From AC-37 sp036389835 (GTDB lineage: Bacteria; Actinomycetota; Thermoleophilia; Solirubrobacterales; Thermoleophilaceae): a DNA stretch of 64,000 nt. The notes below the pieces were generated by a model. The model saw only the letters and a list, made by a program, of their open reading frames with translations, was not told where the DNA came from and did not search any database. This document shows positions 39,922 through 48,622 of this stretch, piece after piece (position 1 is the first letter of the stretch; each line of letters starts with the position of its first letter). The stretch spans positions 17,468-81,467 of the forward strand of contig DASVWC010000069.1 in NCBI GenBank assembly GCA_036389835.1, given 5' to 3'. A program made the translations under genes and the position numbers.

Positions 39922-41111
39922 GCCGCGCGCGCCTCCACCCGCGCCGGCCCGCGCCCGCGAACCCGGCCGAGGGCGAGCGCGGCCGCCGCGAGCGGCACCA
40001 CGCCGGCGATCACCAGCGTCCAGCGCGCCCCCGCCGTCGCGACCAGCGTGCCGCCCGCCGCCAGCGCCACCAGCTCGGCCGCGTTGCGGATCCCGTTGTA
40101 CGCCGCGAACGCGCGGCCGTGCAGGCGGTCCGGCACGCGCTCGTGCACGAGCGTCCGCACGAGCACGTTCTTCGCCCCCAGGCCGAAGCCGCCGGCCACG
40201 AACGCCGCGACCGCGACCCACAGCGCCAGGTGGACCGTCGCCCCGGCCATCCCCGCCCCCTGCACCCCGACCGCGACGAGCGCCCCGGTCGCGAGCAGGC
40301 GCGCGGGCACGCGCCGCGCGATCACCGTCGCGCCCACGCCCATGCCGACCGTCCACGCCGTGATCAGCGCCCCGTAGCCGAGCTCGCCGGAGTCGAGGTC
40401 GTCCTTCGCGAAGAACACCTCGGCGGGCGTGGACGCCGCGAAGAACAGGAACGAGACGAACGCGACCAGCATCACCGGCGCGAGCAGCCGGTCGCCGAGC
40501 AGGAAGGCGAAGCCGTCGCGGGCGCGCTCGCGGGCGCCGGGGTCGGCGGGCTCCGGCGGCCGGCGCGTTCCCAGGGCGCCCGCCGCGGCCGCGACCGCGA
40601 GGAACGTGGCCGCGTTCACCAGCAGCGCCGCGCGCGTGCCGCCGCCCGCCGCCAGCAGCGCCCCGAGCAGCGGGCCAAGCAGCCAGCCGAGGTAGCGCGC
40701 CGTCTCCACGTGGCCGTTGGCCTCCTGCACCCGCCCGGCGCCCGCGACGCCCGGCACCAGCGCGAACTCGGCCGGCTGCGCCACCGCGAAACCGACGCCG
40801 ACGAGCGCGGCAAGCGCGACGACGGCCGCCGGGGCGGAGACGAACGCCAGCACGGCCACGACCGCGGCCTGGGCGAGCGACACCACGAGGAGGAGGCCGC
40901 GGGTCTCCACCCGGTCCACGAGCGCGCCCGCCACCGGCGCGAGCACCGCCACCGGCCCCCACAGGGCGATCAGCAGCGCCGCGACCGCCAAGCCCGAGCC
41001 CGTTTCGTCCTCGAGGTACAGCATCAGCGGGACCATCGCGAGCGCGTCACCCAGCGCGGAGAGCCCGACCGCACCCACCAGCAGGCGCAGGTCGCGCCCC
41101 CGGCCGCCCAT
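39918..41111 (-). CDS. MFS transporter
   Basis: A 397-residue 12-helix protein. The N-terminal half starts LRLLVGAVGLSALGDALAMV and has the loop-2/3 motif GALVDRVETRGLL, with a longer loop between helices 6 and 7 (RRPPEPADPGARERAR). The second half has the mirrored VPDRLHGRAFAAYNGIRN motif. This is the DHA-like/enterobactin-exporter-like architecture, so drug or metabolite export is likely. It shares one base of start/stop overlap with the upstream hydrolase gene. The SDR and peptidase genes follow in the same operon. Confidence 0.85.
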   Translation of the reverse strand: MGGRGRDLRLLVGAVGLSALGDALAMVPLMLYLEDETGSGLAVAALLIALWGPVAVLAPVAGALVDRVETRGLLLVVSLAQAAVVAVLAFVSAPAAVVALAALVGVGFAVAQPAEFALVPGVAGAGRVQEANGHVETARYLGWLLGPLLGALLAAGGGTRAALLVNAATFLAVAAAAGALGTRRPPEPADPGARERARDGFAFLLGDRLLAPVMLVAFVSFLFFAASTPAEVFFAKDDLDSGELGYGALITAWTVGMGVGATVIARRVPARLLATGALVAVGVQGAGMAGATVHLALWVAVAAFVAGGFGLGAKNVLVRTLVHERVPDRLHGRAFAAYNGIRNAAELVALAAGGTLVATAGARWTLVIAGVVPLAAAALALGRVRGRGPARVEARAA

Positions 41112-42058
41112 CAGGCAGCGACGGCGGCGAGGTCGCGGACCACGCGCGCCACCTCGGCCGCTCGCTCGACGTTGGGCGAGTGGCCGGCTTCCTCGAGCAC
41201 CTCCACCCGAGCGTTCGGCAGGCGCCGGTACGCGGCGGCGCAGTCGTCCGCCCGGAAGAACGCGTCCTCGCGCCCGAAGACCGCGTGCACCGGGATCCCG
41301 AGCCGCCGCAGCCGCTCGTCCAGCCCGCTGGCCGCGAGGAACGCCTGCTCGGCGGCCCACGAGCGGCTGTAGGAGGGGAACGTCATCGCGCGGAAGTCGT
41401 GGACCACCTGGTCGGGGTCGTCGAAGCCCGTGGCCATGTCGAACCCGCCGGCGAACGCGTCGCGGTAGCCGTCGCGTATCGCGGAGCCGAACGCGAGCCG
41501 GTGGAGCAGCTCGCCGATCACGGGCGCGAACCCGAGCCGCGTCATGAACGGCTCGTGGCCGAACTCGGGGGTGGGGCCCTCGTCGAGCAGCACGAGCCGC
41601 TCGACCAGCCCGGGCGCGTGCTCGGCCACCGCCACCGACACGGCCGCGCCGAACGAGTGCCCGACGAACAGCGCGCGCTCGACGCCGATCGCCCCGAGCG
41701 CCTCGGCCACGGCGGCGCCCTGCTGCTCGATCGAGTAGTCGGTCAGCGGCTTCGCCGAGCCGCCGTGGCCCAGCGCGTCGACCCTCACCACGCGATGGTC
41801 GGCTCGCAGCAGCGGCGCCAGGCGGTCGAACCAGTGCATCGAGCCCGCGAAGCCGTGCACCAGCACGGCGGGCGGCGCGTCCGGGGCTCCCTCCTCGAGC
41901 ACGTGCAGCTCGCCGGCCGCGGTGCCCACCAGGCGGCCGGCTCCCGCGGCGGCGGGCTTAGCCTGCCGGCCGAGCGCCCGGCGGTTGGCGAGCAGGGCGC
42001 CGGCGGCGGCCGTCAGCGCCAGCCCGGCGCGACTGGCTCCGGAGGTCATGGAGCGCAT
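41111..42058 (-). CDS. Alpha/beta-fold hydrolase with N-terminal anchor
   Basis: A 315-residue hydrolase. Residues 1-30 form a hydrophobic segment (AGLALTAAAGALLAN), then the fold: VLVHGFAGSMHWFDRLAPLL (oxyanion), ALGHGGSAKP, the nucleophile elbow VGHSFGAAVS (Ser near 139), FGREDAFF (Asp) and EEAGHSPNVERA (His). It would be an esterase, epoxide or lactone hydrolase of unknown substrate. Its ATG start is only 15 bp from the ATG of the divergent P450 gene. A second ATG at 42049 would shorten it by three residues. It is the first gene of a four-gene operon. Confidence 0.85.
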   Translation of the reverse strand: MRSMTSGASRAGLALTAAAGALLANRRALGRQAKPAAAGAGRLVGTAAGELHVLEEGAPDAPPAVLVHGFAGSMHWFDRLAPLLRADHRVVRVDALGHGGSAKPLTDYSIEQQGAAVAEALGAIGVERALFVGHSFGAAVSVAVAEHAPGLVERLVLLDEGPTPEFGHEPFMTRLGFAPVIGELLHRLAFGSAIRDGYRDAFAGGFDMATGFDDPDQVVHDFRAMTFPSYSRSWAAEQAFLAASGLDERLRRLGIPVHAVFGREDAFFRADDCAAAYRRLPNARVEVLEEAGHSPNVERAAEVARVVRDLAAVAA

Positions 42059-42073
42059 TCTCTAGTACAACCC

Positions 42074-43405
42074 ATGACCATGCCGCTACCGCCCGGTCCG
42101 CGGGTCCCCGGCGTGGTGCAGACCGCGGCGTTCATGCGCAGCCCGGTCGAGTTCCTCGAGCGCTGCCAGGCCCGCTACGGCGACTGCTTCCGCGCCCGCT
42201 TCCAGGGCATCGGCGAGGTCGTGTACTTCACCCACCCGCGCGCGGTCGAGCAGATCTACAAGGGCGACCCCGGCGTCTTCCACGCGGGCGAGGCCAACGC
42301 GTCGCTGTTCGAGCCGGCGCTCGGGAGCAACTCGTCGATGACGCTCGACGGGGCCGCCCACCTGCGCCGGCGCAAGCTGCTGCTGCCGCCGTTCCACGGC
42401 GAGGCGCTGCGCCGCTGGGAGGCCGTGTTCGCGGAGGTCGCCGAGCGCGAGGTCGCGGGCTGGCCGGTCGGTCGCCCGTTCAAGCTCCTGCCCGCGATGA
42501 AGCGGATCACGATGGAGGCGATCCTCAGGGCCGTGATGGGCGTCGGCGACCGCGACCGCCTCGAGGAGCTGTCGGCGGGGATCCTGCGCCTCGACCGGAT
42601 CGCCGGCGCCGTGCTGCCGCTGCCGCCGCTGCGGCGCGACCTCGGCCGGCTGAGCCCGTGGGGGCGCTTCGTGGCCGCCCGCGACCACATGGACCGGCTC
42701 GTCCACCGCGAGATCGCCGAGCGCCGCGCCGCGCCGGACCCCGGCGCCGACGTGGCCTCGCTCCTGATCGCCGCACGCGACGAGGACGGCGGCGCCATGT
42801 CCGACCGCGAGCTGCGCGACGAGATGTACGCGCTGCTGGCCGCCGGCTACGAGACCTCGTCGTCGGCGCTCTCGTGGTGCTTCGAGCGCCTGCTGCGCAC
42901 GCCGGGCGAGCTCGACCGGGCGATCGCGGCGGCCGACGACGACGAGCACCTCGACGCCGTCCTCAAGGAGACGCTGCGCCTGCGCCCCCCGGCGACCGAC
43001 TCCACGCGCATCCTCAAGCGCGAGGCCGAGATCGGCGGTTACCCGCTGCCCGCCGGGACCCAGGTGGTCGTGGCGCTGCCGCTGCTGCACCTGCGCGCCG
43101 ACGCCTACGACGAGCCGCGCGAGTTCCGTCCGGCGCGCTGGCTCGACGGCGGCGCCGCCCCGTACACGTTCATCCCGTTCGGCGGCGGCGTGCGCCGCTG
43201 CATCGGCGCCGCGTTCGCGAACCTCGAGATGAGGGTCGTGCTGAGGACCGTGCTGCGCTCGGTCCGGCTGCGGGCGGACTCGCCGAAGCCGGAGGCGCAG
43301 CGCCTCCACCACGTCGTGATGGTCCCGTCGCGGGGGGCGCGCGCGGTCGTGACCGAGCGGCTCGCACCGCGCGGGCGGCCCGCGGAGACCGCGCTCGCCG
43401 CGTGA
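42074..43405 (+). CDS. Cytochrome P450
   Basis: A 443-residue P450. It begins MTMPLPPGPRVPG with a proline-rich hinge but no membrane anchor. It has AGYETSSSALSW (I helix), ETLR in LKETLRLRPP, the meander FRPARWLDG, and the heme loop FIPFGGGVRRCIGAAF with Cys near 377. It resembles CYP110/CYP4-like bacterial groups acting on lipids or terpenes, though this is only an impression. The start has no ribosome site within the 15-bp gap to the divergent hydrolase gene. It is coupled by GTGA to a downstream GST-like gene. Confidence 0.92.
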   Translation: MTMPLPPGPRVPGVVQTAAFMRSPVEFLERCQARYGDCFRARFQGIGEVVYFTHPRAVEQIYKGDPGVFHAGEANASLFEPALGSNSSMTLDGAAHLRRRKLLLPPFHGEALRRWEAVFAEVAEREVAGWPVGRPFKLLPAMKRITMEAILRAVMGVGDRDRLEELSAGILRLDRIAGAVLPLPPLRRDLGRLSPWGRFVAARDHMDRLVHREIAERRAAPDPGADVASLLIAARDEDGGAMSDRELRDEMYALLAAGYETSSSALSWCFERLLRTPGELDRAIAAADDDEHLDAVLKETLRLRPPATDSTRILKREAEIGGYPLPAGTQVVVALPLLHLRADAYDEPREFRPARWLDGGAAPYTFIPFGGGVRRCIGAAFANLEMRVVLRTVLRSVRLRADSPKPEAQRLHHVVMVPSRGARAVVTERLAPRGRPAETALAA

Positions 43406-44127
43406 GCGTCACGCTCTACTGGTTCGAGTTGTCGAACCCGGGCCAGGCGGTGCGCCTCATGCTCGAGCTGAAGCGGATCCCGTACCGCACGCGCGACCTC
43501 GTGCCGGGGCTGCACCGGCTCCAGGTCCGCGCGGCCGGGTTCCCGGCCGCCACGGTGCCGGCGCTCAGGATCGGCGCGCGCCGCGTGCAGGGATCGCTCC
43601 AGATCTCGCGCGAGCTCGAGCGGCTCAGGCCCGAGCCGCCGCTGTTCCCGGCCGGGCGCCGGAGCGCCGTGGAGGAGGCCGAGCGCTGGGGCGAGTCCGT
43701 GCTCCAGCCGGTGACGGGGCGCATCTTCCACTGGGCGCTGGCCGACGACCGGGGCCTGCGCGAGTGGCTCGCGCGCAGCTCCGGCGTGCCGGCTCCCGCG
43801 GCGCGGGCGCTGGGCCGGGCGGGCGGCCCGGTGGCGCGCCTCTTCGCGCGCGACGCGCCCGCCGCGACGGTGCGGGCGGACCTGGCCGCGCTGCCGGGCA
43901 TGCTCGACCACGTGGACGGCCTGATCGCGGCGGGCACGATCGGCGCCGAGCAGCCGACCGCAGCCGACTTCCAGATCGCCACCACCGTCCGCGAGGTCAT
44001 GTCGTTCGCCTGCCTGGCGCCGCTGGTGGCCGGCCGCCCCGCCGAGCGGCTGGCGCTCGACGTGCTGCCGGACTGGGCCGAGAGCCCGGTGCGGCTGCCG
44101 GCCGCCTGGCTGCCGGCCGCGGCCTAG
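43402..44127 (+). CDS. Glutathione-S-transferase-like protein
   Basis: A 241-residue protein with a thioredoxin-like N-terminal domain (SVTLYWFELSNPGQAVRLML, VPALRIGARRVQGSLQISREL, where the cis-Pro and SLQIS position fits the GST glutathione site) and an all-helical C-terminal domain (TAADFQIATTVREVMSF). Actinobacteria of this kind often lack glutathione, so the thiol may be mycothiol or there may be none. The GTG start overlaps the P450 stop (GTGA), so it probably serves the same pathway. Confidence 0.75.
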   Translation: MSVTLYWFELSNPGQAVRLMLELKRIPYRTRDLVPGLHRLQVRAAGFPAATVPALRIGARRVQGSLQISRELERLRPEPPLFPAGRRSAVEEAERWGESVLQPVTGRIFHWALADDRGLREWLARSSGVPAPAARALGRAGGPVARLFARDAPAATVRADLAALPGMLDHVDGLIAAGTIGAEQPTAADFQIATTVREVMSFACLAPLVAGRPAERLALDVLPDWAESPVRLPAAWLPAAA

Positions 44128-44175
44128 CTGGCCTTGGCGAAACCCTGGGGCAAGCCTCGCGAACGGCGTCGTCCC

Positions 44176-44264
44176 GTGACCGGAGGATTTGGTCGCCTAT
44201 ACAGCCCGAACCCTACGGTCATCGGAGGGTTCACCTCCCCCTAGTGTGGAAATCCTCCGGTGAC
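44176..44264. repeat. MITE-like short inverted-repeat element, 79 bp
   Basis: CGGAGGATTT (44181-44190) and AAATCCTCCG (44250-44259) are perfect 10-bp terminal inverted repeats flanked by the direct repeat GTGAC (44176-44180 and 44260-44264). Inside are smaller inverted repeats (GAACCCT/AGGGTTC, GGAGG/CCTCC). It lies in a 225-bp convergent intergenic stretch and could equally be a bidirectional terminator. The rest of that stretch shows nothing else I can support. Confidence 0.45.
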
Positions 44265-44352
44265 GGAGATCGCGAACCTTGCAGGCAGCCGGGCGGCCGC
44301 CCTGCCCAGCCGCAGTTACGGGAACCGGCGCGACCGCGGCCGCCAAACTCTC

Positions 44353-44730
44353 CTAGCTGCCGGCCGGCGACGAGCCGCGGAACCCGCGCGAGAACGCGTA
44401 GATCTTGTAGAGCACGAAACCCCGCGCGCGCGGGTTGGCGCAGGTGCTGTCGAACATCGAGATCGCCTGCTCGTCGGTCAGCACCGACCCGCGGCCGCGC
44501 ACGCCGGGGCCGGTCACCTGGTCGTTGCCGAGCGCGTGCAGCCGCTCCAGCACGTAGCGGCGCACCGGCTGACCGGCCTCCTTCCAGTCCGCGCAGTTGA
44601 AGAGCTGGAGGTTGAAGTCGGCGGGCAGGCCGGCAGGCGGCTCGCGCCCGGCGGGCTCCTCGTCGTCACCGCCGCACCCGGCCAGCGCGACCGCGCAGGC
44701 CGCCAGCACGGCAGCGGAGCGGCGCCTCAG
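44353..44730 (-). CDS. Small lipoprotein
   Basis: A 125-residue protein with a lipoprotein signal: LRRRSAAVLAACAVALAGCG, lipobox LAGC at about residue 19. The mature part has FNLQLFNCADWKEAGQPVRR and DEQAISMFDSTCANPRARGF, with two further cysteines that may pair. No family name is known to me. The best start is CTG at 44730, inside a CTGA overlap with the beta-helix gene stop. It keeps the three arginines the signal peptide needs; the GTG at 44709 would lose them. It acts at the cell surface downstream of the beta-helix protein. Confidence 0.75.
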   Translation of the reverse strand: MRRRSAAVLAACAVALAGCGGDDEEPAGREPPAGLPADFNLQLFNCADWKEAGQPVRRYVLERLHALGNDQVTGPGVRGRGSVLTDEQAISMFDSTCANPRARGFVLYKIYAFSRGFRGSSPAGS

Positions 44731-46658
44731 TTGCCGAGCGGGTTCAGGTACGCCTTGCACGTGTTCGCGTCGGGCGTCTCGCCGCAGAAGCGAACGACCG
44801 CCTCGTTGTAGCGAACCCGGTTCTTCTCGTCCTCGATCTCGCGCTCCTCGGCCGTGGCCTTGGGCTTGGCGGGCGAGAACAGCCACGTGCAGGACGTCGT
44901 CGATCGGTCGAAGTTGCGCGTCTCGAACGCGGCCAGGCACGTGACCAGCTCGCCCTGGTTCGGCGCGTCGCCGGTGCCGACGCTCGACTCGGGGTTCTTG
45001 CCGCCGTTGCAGTTGGGCAGCGGCTGCGGCGAGTACGTGATCGGCTGCGGGCCCTCGTTGAGGTACCAGCAGTTGCCGGTGTTGTCGGGGAACTGGTCCC
45101 ACCAGAAGTCGATGCCGTTCGGCTTGCTCGTCCCGTCGGGGGCGAGCCCCATGGCGTTCGACGCGTTCACGTTGCGGAAGGACGTGTTGACCTTGTTCTT
45201 GTCGCAGCCCTTCTGGTTGTGGTTGTTCGTCTGGTCGCCGCAGATGAGCACGTCGGGGATCGCGAAGATCATCGTGCCGCGGCGCCAGTTGTCGTAGATG
45301 TTGTTGTTGCGGATCGTGTGGTTGTTGCCGCCCGCGATCCACATGCCCGTGCCGACCGGGAACGGGAACGCCGGGTCCACGTCCGAGTCCGCGTCGTACG
45401 GGTTGAAGTTGTTCGAGTAGATGTTGTTGTGCTCGACGAGCATCGTGTCGCCCGGGTGGCCCGGGTGCCCGGGCGAGGTGGCGATGTCGGTCTGGATGCC
45501 GAGCGCGTTGTCGTAGAAGTTGTTGTGGTGGATGTGGACCGCGTTGCCGTTGGTCCCCGAGTAGCCCGCGAGGTTGTGGTGCGAGTCGCAGTAGCGGATC
45601 TGCTGGTTGTAGCGCAGCGGCGCGCCCTCGGGGCGCTGCTCGCCGCTCTCGACGGCGGCGCCGGGGTAGATCCCGGAGTCCGCATGGCCGACGGTCTCGC
45701 AGTGCTGCTGCACGCCGTGGTCCTCGACGAACGTGAGCGTGCCGTAGAGGCCGTTGTAGAACGCCTTGAAGCGGTCGAGCAGGTAGCCGTCCGACTCGAG
45801 CACGTAGATCCCGTGCTCGTTGGCGTGGCGCACGGTGATCATCCGGAGCACGAAGCCGTCGGCGCGGTCGGCGCGGATGCCGACGTCCTTGGCGCCCTTG
45901 GCCGGGCCCTTGTTGCCGGTCTTCGGGTCGCCGGCCTCGATCACCACGTCGTCGGCGCTCACGCCGGAGCCCTCGACCTGGAGGTTGCAGCGGATGCACG
46001 CGCCGGCGTCGGGGATCCCGTGGCGGTCGTAGCGCGGCGGGTCGGGCGGCTTGCCGTTCACCGCGCGGCCCATCACCGCGATCAGGTTCTGGTCGTTCGG
46101 GCAACGCACGTGGTACTCGTACGAGAGCGCGCCGGGGTCGCCGAACTCGGTGTTGATCTCGTACTTGTCGCAGTTCGGGTCGAACGTCTTGGCCTTGCGC
46201 GCGGTCGGCTCGGTGTAGACGCCCGGCATGACCACCACGCGGTCGTTGTTGCCGGAGGCGTTGACCGCGGGCTGGATCTCCTTGTACCGGCAGCGCCTGT
46301 AGAGCTGCCGGTTGATCTCCATCAGGCGCGCGCCGCGCTTGGCGCTCAGCATGAGCCGCTCGGTGGGCCGGTACGTGTAGCCCTCCTTGCGCCCGCGCGC
46401 GATCGACTGCGCGAGCAGGCCCAGCGACTTCTTCTGGCAGACGACGCGGGTCTCGCCCGGCAGGCTGTCCTTGAGCGCCGAGGAGAGCACGCGCGCCTTC
46501 GGCACCCCGCCGCCGGTGGCGGGGGCGATCGACGTGTCGGGCGTGGGGTCGGGCCAGTACGACGGCCGCTCGATGTGCGCGAGCGCGAGCGCGGGCAGCG
46601 CCAGCGCGACGAGCAGCGCGGCCGCGGCGGCGGTCAGTGTCCGGAGCGCCCCGGTCAT
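44727..46658 (-). CDS. Secreted right-handed parallel beta-helix protein
   Basis: A 643-residue exported protein with signal peptide (RTLTAAAAALLVALALPALA). The centre (about 230-480) has PbH1-type repeats: GIRADRADGFVLRMITVRHA, NEHGIYVLESDGYLLDRF, GNAVHIHHNNFYDNALG, LVEHNNIYSNNF and HTIRNNNIYDNWRRG. These stack into a parallel beta-helix like pectate lyases, alginate epimerases or adhesins. Catalytic residues are not recognisable. Several Cys pairs suggest disulfides. It is coupled through ATGA to the FAD-oxidase gene before it and CTGA to the lipoprotein gene after it. Confidence 0.82.
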   Translation of the reverse strand: MTGALRTLTAAAAALLVALALPALALAHIERPSYWPDPTPDTSIAPATGGGVPKARVLSSALKDSLPGETRVVCQKKSLGLLAQSIARGRKEGYTYRPTERLMLSAKRGARLMEINRQLYRRCRYKEIQPAVNASGNNDRVVVMPGVYTEPTARKAKTFDPNCDKYEINTEFGDPGALSYEYHVRCPNDQNLIAVMGRAVNGKPPDPPRYDRHGIPDAGACIRCNLQVEGSGVSADDVVIEAGDPKTGNKGPAKGAKDVGIRADRADGFVLRMITVRHANEHGIYVLESDGYLLDRFKAFYNGLYGTLTFVEDHGVQQHCETVGHADSGIYPGAAVESGEQRPEGAPLRYNQQIRYCDSHHNLAGYSGTNGNAVHIHHNNFYDNALGIQTDIATSPGHPGHPGDTMLVEHNNIYSNNFNPYDADSDVDPAFPFPVGTGMWIAGGNNHTIRNNNIYDNWRRGTMIFAIPDVLICGDQTNNHNQKGCDKNKVNTSFRNVNASNAMGLAPDGTSKPNGIDFWWDQFPDNTGNCWYLNEGPQPITYSPQPLPNCNGGKNPESSVGTGDAPNQGELVTCLAAFETRNFDRSTTSCTWLFSPAKPKATAEEREIEDEKNRVRYNEAVVRFCGETPDANTCKAYLNPLGN

Positions 46659-48619
46659 CGGGCGGAAGTATTGCCTACGGGGTCGCGTTCAAACGCCGGT
46701 TGCGCGGGCAGGTGCTCGTCGAGCTGCTCGAGGCTGAGCCGCAGCATGTGGTCGAACTCCTTGTGCAGCAGCTTGCGCACGGGCCTCAGCGCCGGATACG
46801 GGTCGTAGTAGTAGCGCCAGCGGACGCGGGTCCCGCCGCGGGGCAGCGGAGTCAGCTCGAGGTCCTCCATCAGCTCGCGGCCGAGCGGGAGGGTGCACGC
46901 GTCGATCGACGCCATCCAGCGGCTCCCGCGCTCGGCCCGGAAGGTGCGGACCCGCTGGGTCATGAACCTGAACGTCTCCTCGACCACCTGCTCGCCGCGC
47001 TCGTTCGGCCCGGCGACCCAGCGCGCGCGCACGAAGTCCGGCAGCCAGTCGCGCGCGCCCTCGAGGTTCACGATCGCGTCGAAGATCGCGTCGGCCGCCG
47101 CGGCGAGCTCCACCTCGATGTCGATCAGGTGCGGGGCGCGCTCGGCGAAGTCCGGCCCGCTCGGGCGCAGCCGGAAGAACAGCGGCCAGCGCCGGCCCGG
47201 CGTGCCGGCGGTGCGCGGCGCGCGCCCGTTGCCGGCTCCGTTCGTCATCCGCCTGGGGCGCGGCACGCCGAGCTGCTCGCGCCAGTAGTCGGAGAGGAAC
47301 ACGCCATCGGGGTCCATGTTCTCACGCACGTCGAGGAAGTCGCCCAGCCGCGCGTGCGCGCGGCGCGCGTGCGCGGTCGCGCGCACAGGGTCGGGGAAGC
47401 GGTGCTTGCCCCAGTGCAGGCGGAAGTCGAGGTCGGCGAGCAGCCGCCAGAACTGCGGGAAGTAGGTCTCGCGCGGGTCGCCCTTCGTGCGCTCGTGCCA
47501 GCAGACGTTGAGCCGCGTCGACTCGCGCCCGTAGCCGGGGGACATCCAGAACCGGCTCGCCGGCGCGCCGTAGACCTCCAGCGTGTAGGCGCCGGTCGCC
47601 GCGAAGCCGCCAGTGCGGTAGTGCTCGCGCAGGCGGGCGATCGCGTCCGCCGTGGCGCCGGCGGGCAGCCAGAGCTCCGACCACGTGCTCTCGAAGAAGC
47701 GCTCGTCGAGCTCGTCGTCCTGCGGCAGCGCGCGCCACCAGGCGTCCCGGAACTCCTGCGACTCGCCGTCGGGCAGGAACGCGTTGTAGAGCGCGGCGAG
47801 GCCCCGATTCCAGCGGCCGGCGCGGCAGGCGGCCCCGATCGCGGTGCCGGCCACCGCCTGAACCGGGGTCGTCGAGCCGGCGATCGCCGGGAGCAGGCGG
47901 TACGGGCGGCGCTCCGCCGACGGCGGGCCCGGAACGGCGCGGGCGGTCCAGGTCGAGAGCTTGTCCACGCCGCGCTGCGGCCACCAGTACGCGCGGGCGT
48001 ACTCGTTCGCCGACAGCAGCTCGTCGAAGTCCTCGAGCTCGGCCGCCGGGGCGATGCGCTCGCTGCCGGCCACGTCGAAGCGCTCCACGCACTGGAGCGT
48101 TACGGCCGTGACCACGCCCAGCAGGCCCATCGAGACGCCGGCGGCGTCGAAGAGCTCGTCGCCGGGCTCGAGCTCGTGCACGGCGCCGCTCGCGTCCACC
48201 AGGCGCATGCCCACGACCTGCTCGGTGAGCGCGTGGCGGCGGCTGCCGCCCGCCGATCCGGTCATCAGGAAGCCGGCGACGGTCTGGTGGGTGACGCCGG
48301 CCGTGATCGGCAGCGCCCAGCCGCGCTGCTCGAGCCGCCAGCAGAGGCCGGACTCGACCGGGCTGCCGTCGCGCGGGTTGCCGCCCAGGCGGCAGCCGCC
48401 CTGGGCCGTGACCCGCATGTTCGCGTCGTCGAACGACACGCCGCCGAGGCGGTCGAGCGACACGTGGATCCCGCCGGGGGCGAGGATCGCGGGCGCCACC
48501 GAGTGGCCGGTGCCGCGCACGCGCAGCGGCACGCCCGTGGCGTGGGCGGAGGCGACGAGCTCCTGGACCTCCGCCTCGGTGCGCGGGTGGTGGACGCCGT
48601 GGCGGTCCGGCGCGAGCAC
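46655..48619 (-). CDS. FAD-linked sugar-acid-lactone oxidase fused to an SRPBCC domain
   Basis: A 654-residue two-part protein. Residues 1-430 are a vanillyl-alcohol-oxidase-type FAD enzyme (VPLRVRGTGHSVAP, GVTHQTVAGFLMTGSAGGSR, VVGMRLVDASGAVHEL) ending with the aldonolactone-oxidase C-terminal region (NVCWHERTKG, HWGKHRF, DPDGVFLSDYW). Residues about 490-635 are an SRPBCC/polyketide-cyclase-like domain (IDIEVELAAAADAIFDAIVN, GGTRVRWRYYYDP). The lactone-oxidase part would make an aldonic-acid product using O2 or another acceptor; the second domain may bind a lipid. The GTG start lies 4 bp after the amine-oxidase gene stop. Confidence 0.82.
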   Translation of the reverse strand: MLAPDRHGVHHPRTEAEVQELVASAHATGVPLRVRGTGHSVAPAILAPGGIHVSLDRLGGVSFDDANMRVTAQGGCRLGGNPRDGSPVESGLCWRLEQRGWALPITAGVTHQTVAGFLMTGSAGGSRRHALTEQVVGMRLVDASGAVHELEPGDELFDAAGVSMGLLGVVTAVTLQCVERFDVAGSERIAPAAELEDFDELLSANEYARAYWWPQRGVDKLSTWTARAVPGPPSAERRPYRLLPAIAGSTTPVQAVAGTAIGAACRAGRWNRGLAALYNAFLPDGESQEFRDAWWRALPQDDELDERFFESTWSELWLPAGATADAIARLREHYRTGGFAATGAYTLEVYGAPASRFWMSPGYGRESTRLNVCWHERTKGDPRETYFPQFWRLLADLDFRLHWGKHRFPDPVRATAHARRAHARLGDFLDVRENMDPDGVFLSDYWREQLGVPRPRRMTNGAGNGRAPRTAGTPGRRWPLFFRLRPSGPDFAERAPHLIDIEVELAAAADAIFDAIVNLEGARDWLPDFVRARWVAGPNERGEQVVEETFRFMTQRVRTFRAERGSRWMASIDACTLPLGRELMEDLELTPLPRGGTRVRWRYYYDPYPALRPVRKLLHKEFDHMLRLSLEQLDEHLPAQPAFERDPVGNTSAR

Positions 48620-48622
48620 CGG

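Noticed and set aside
44128..44352. A riboswitch, such as the c-di-AMP (ydaO) type
   Set aside because: The stretch is strongly structured and has GGAGGGTTCACC-like bits, but it lies between convergent genes and no downstream gene is led by it. The conserved ydaO core is not present.
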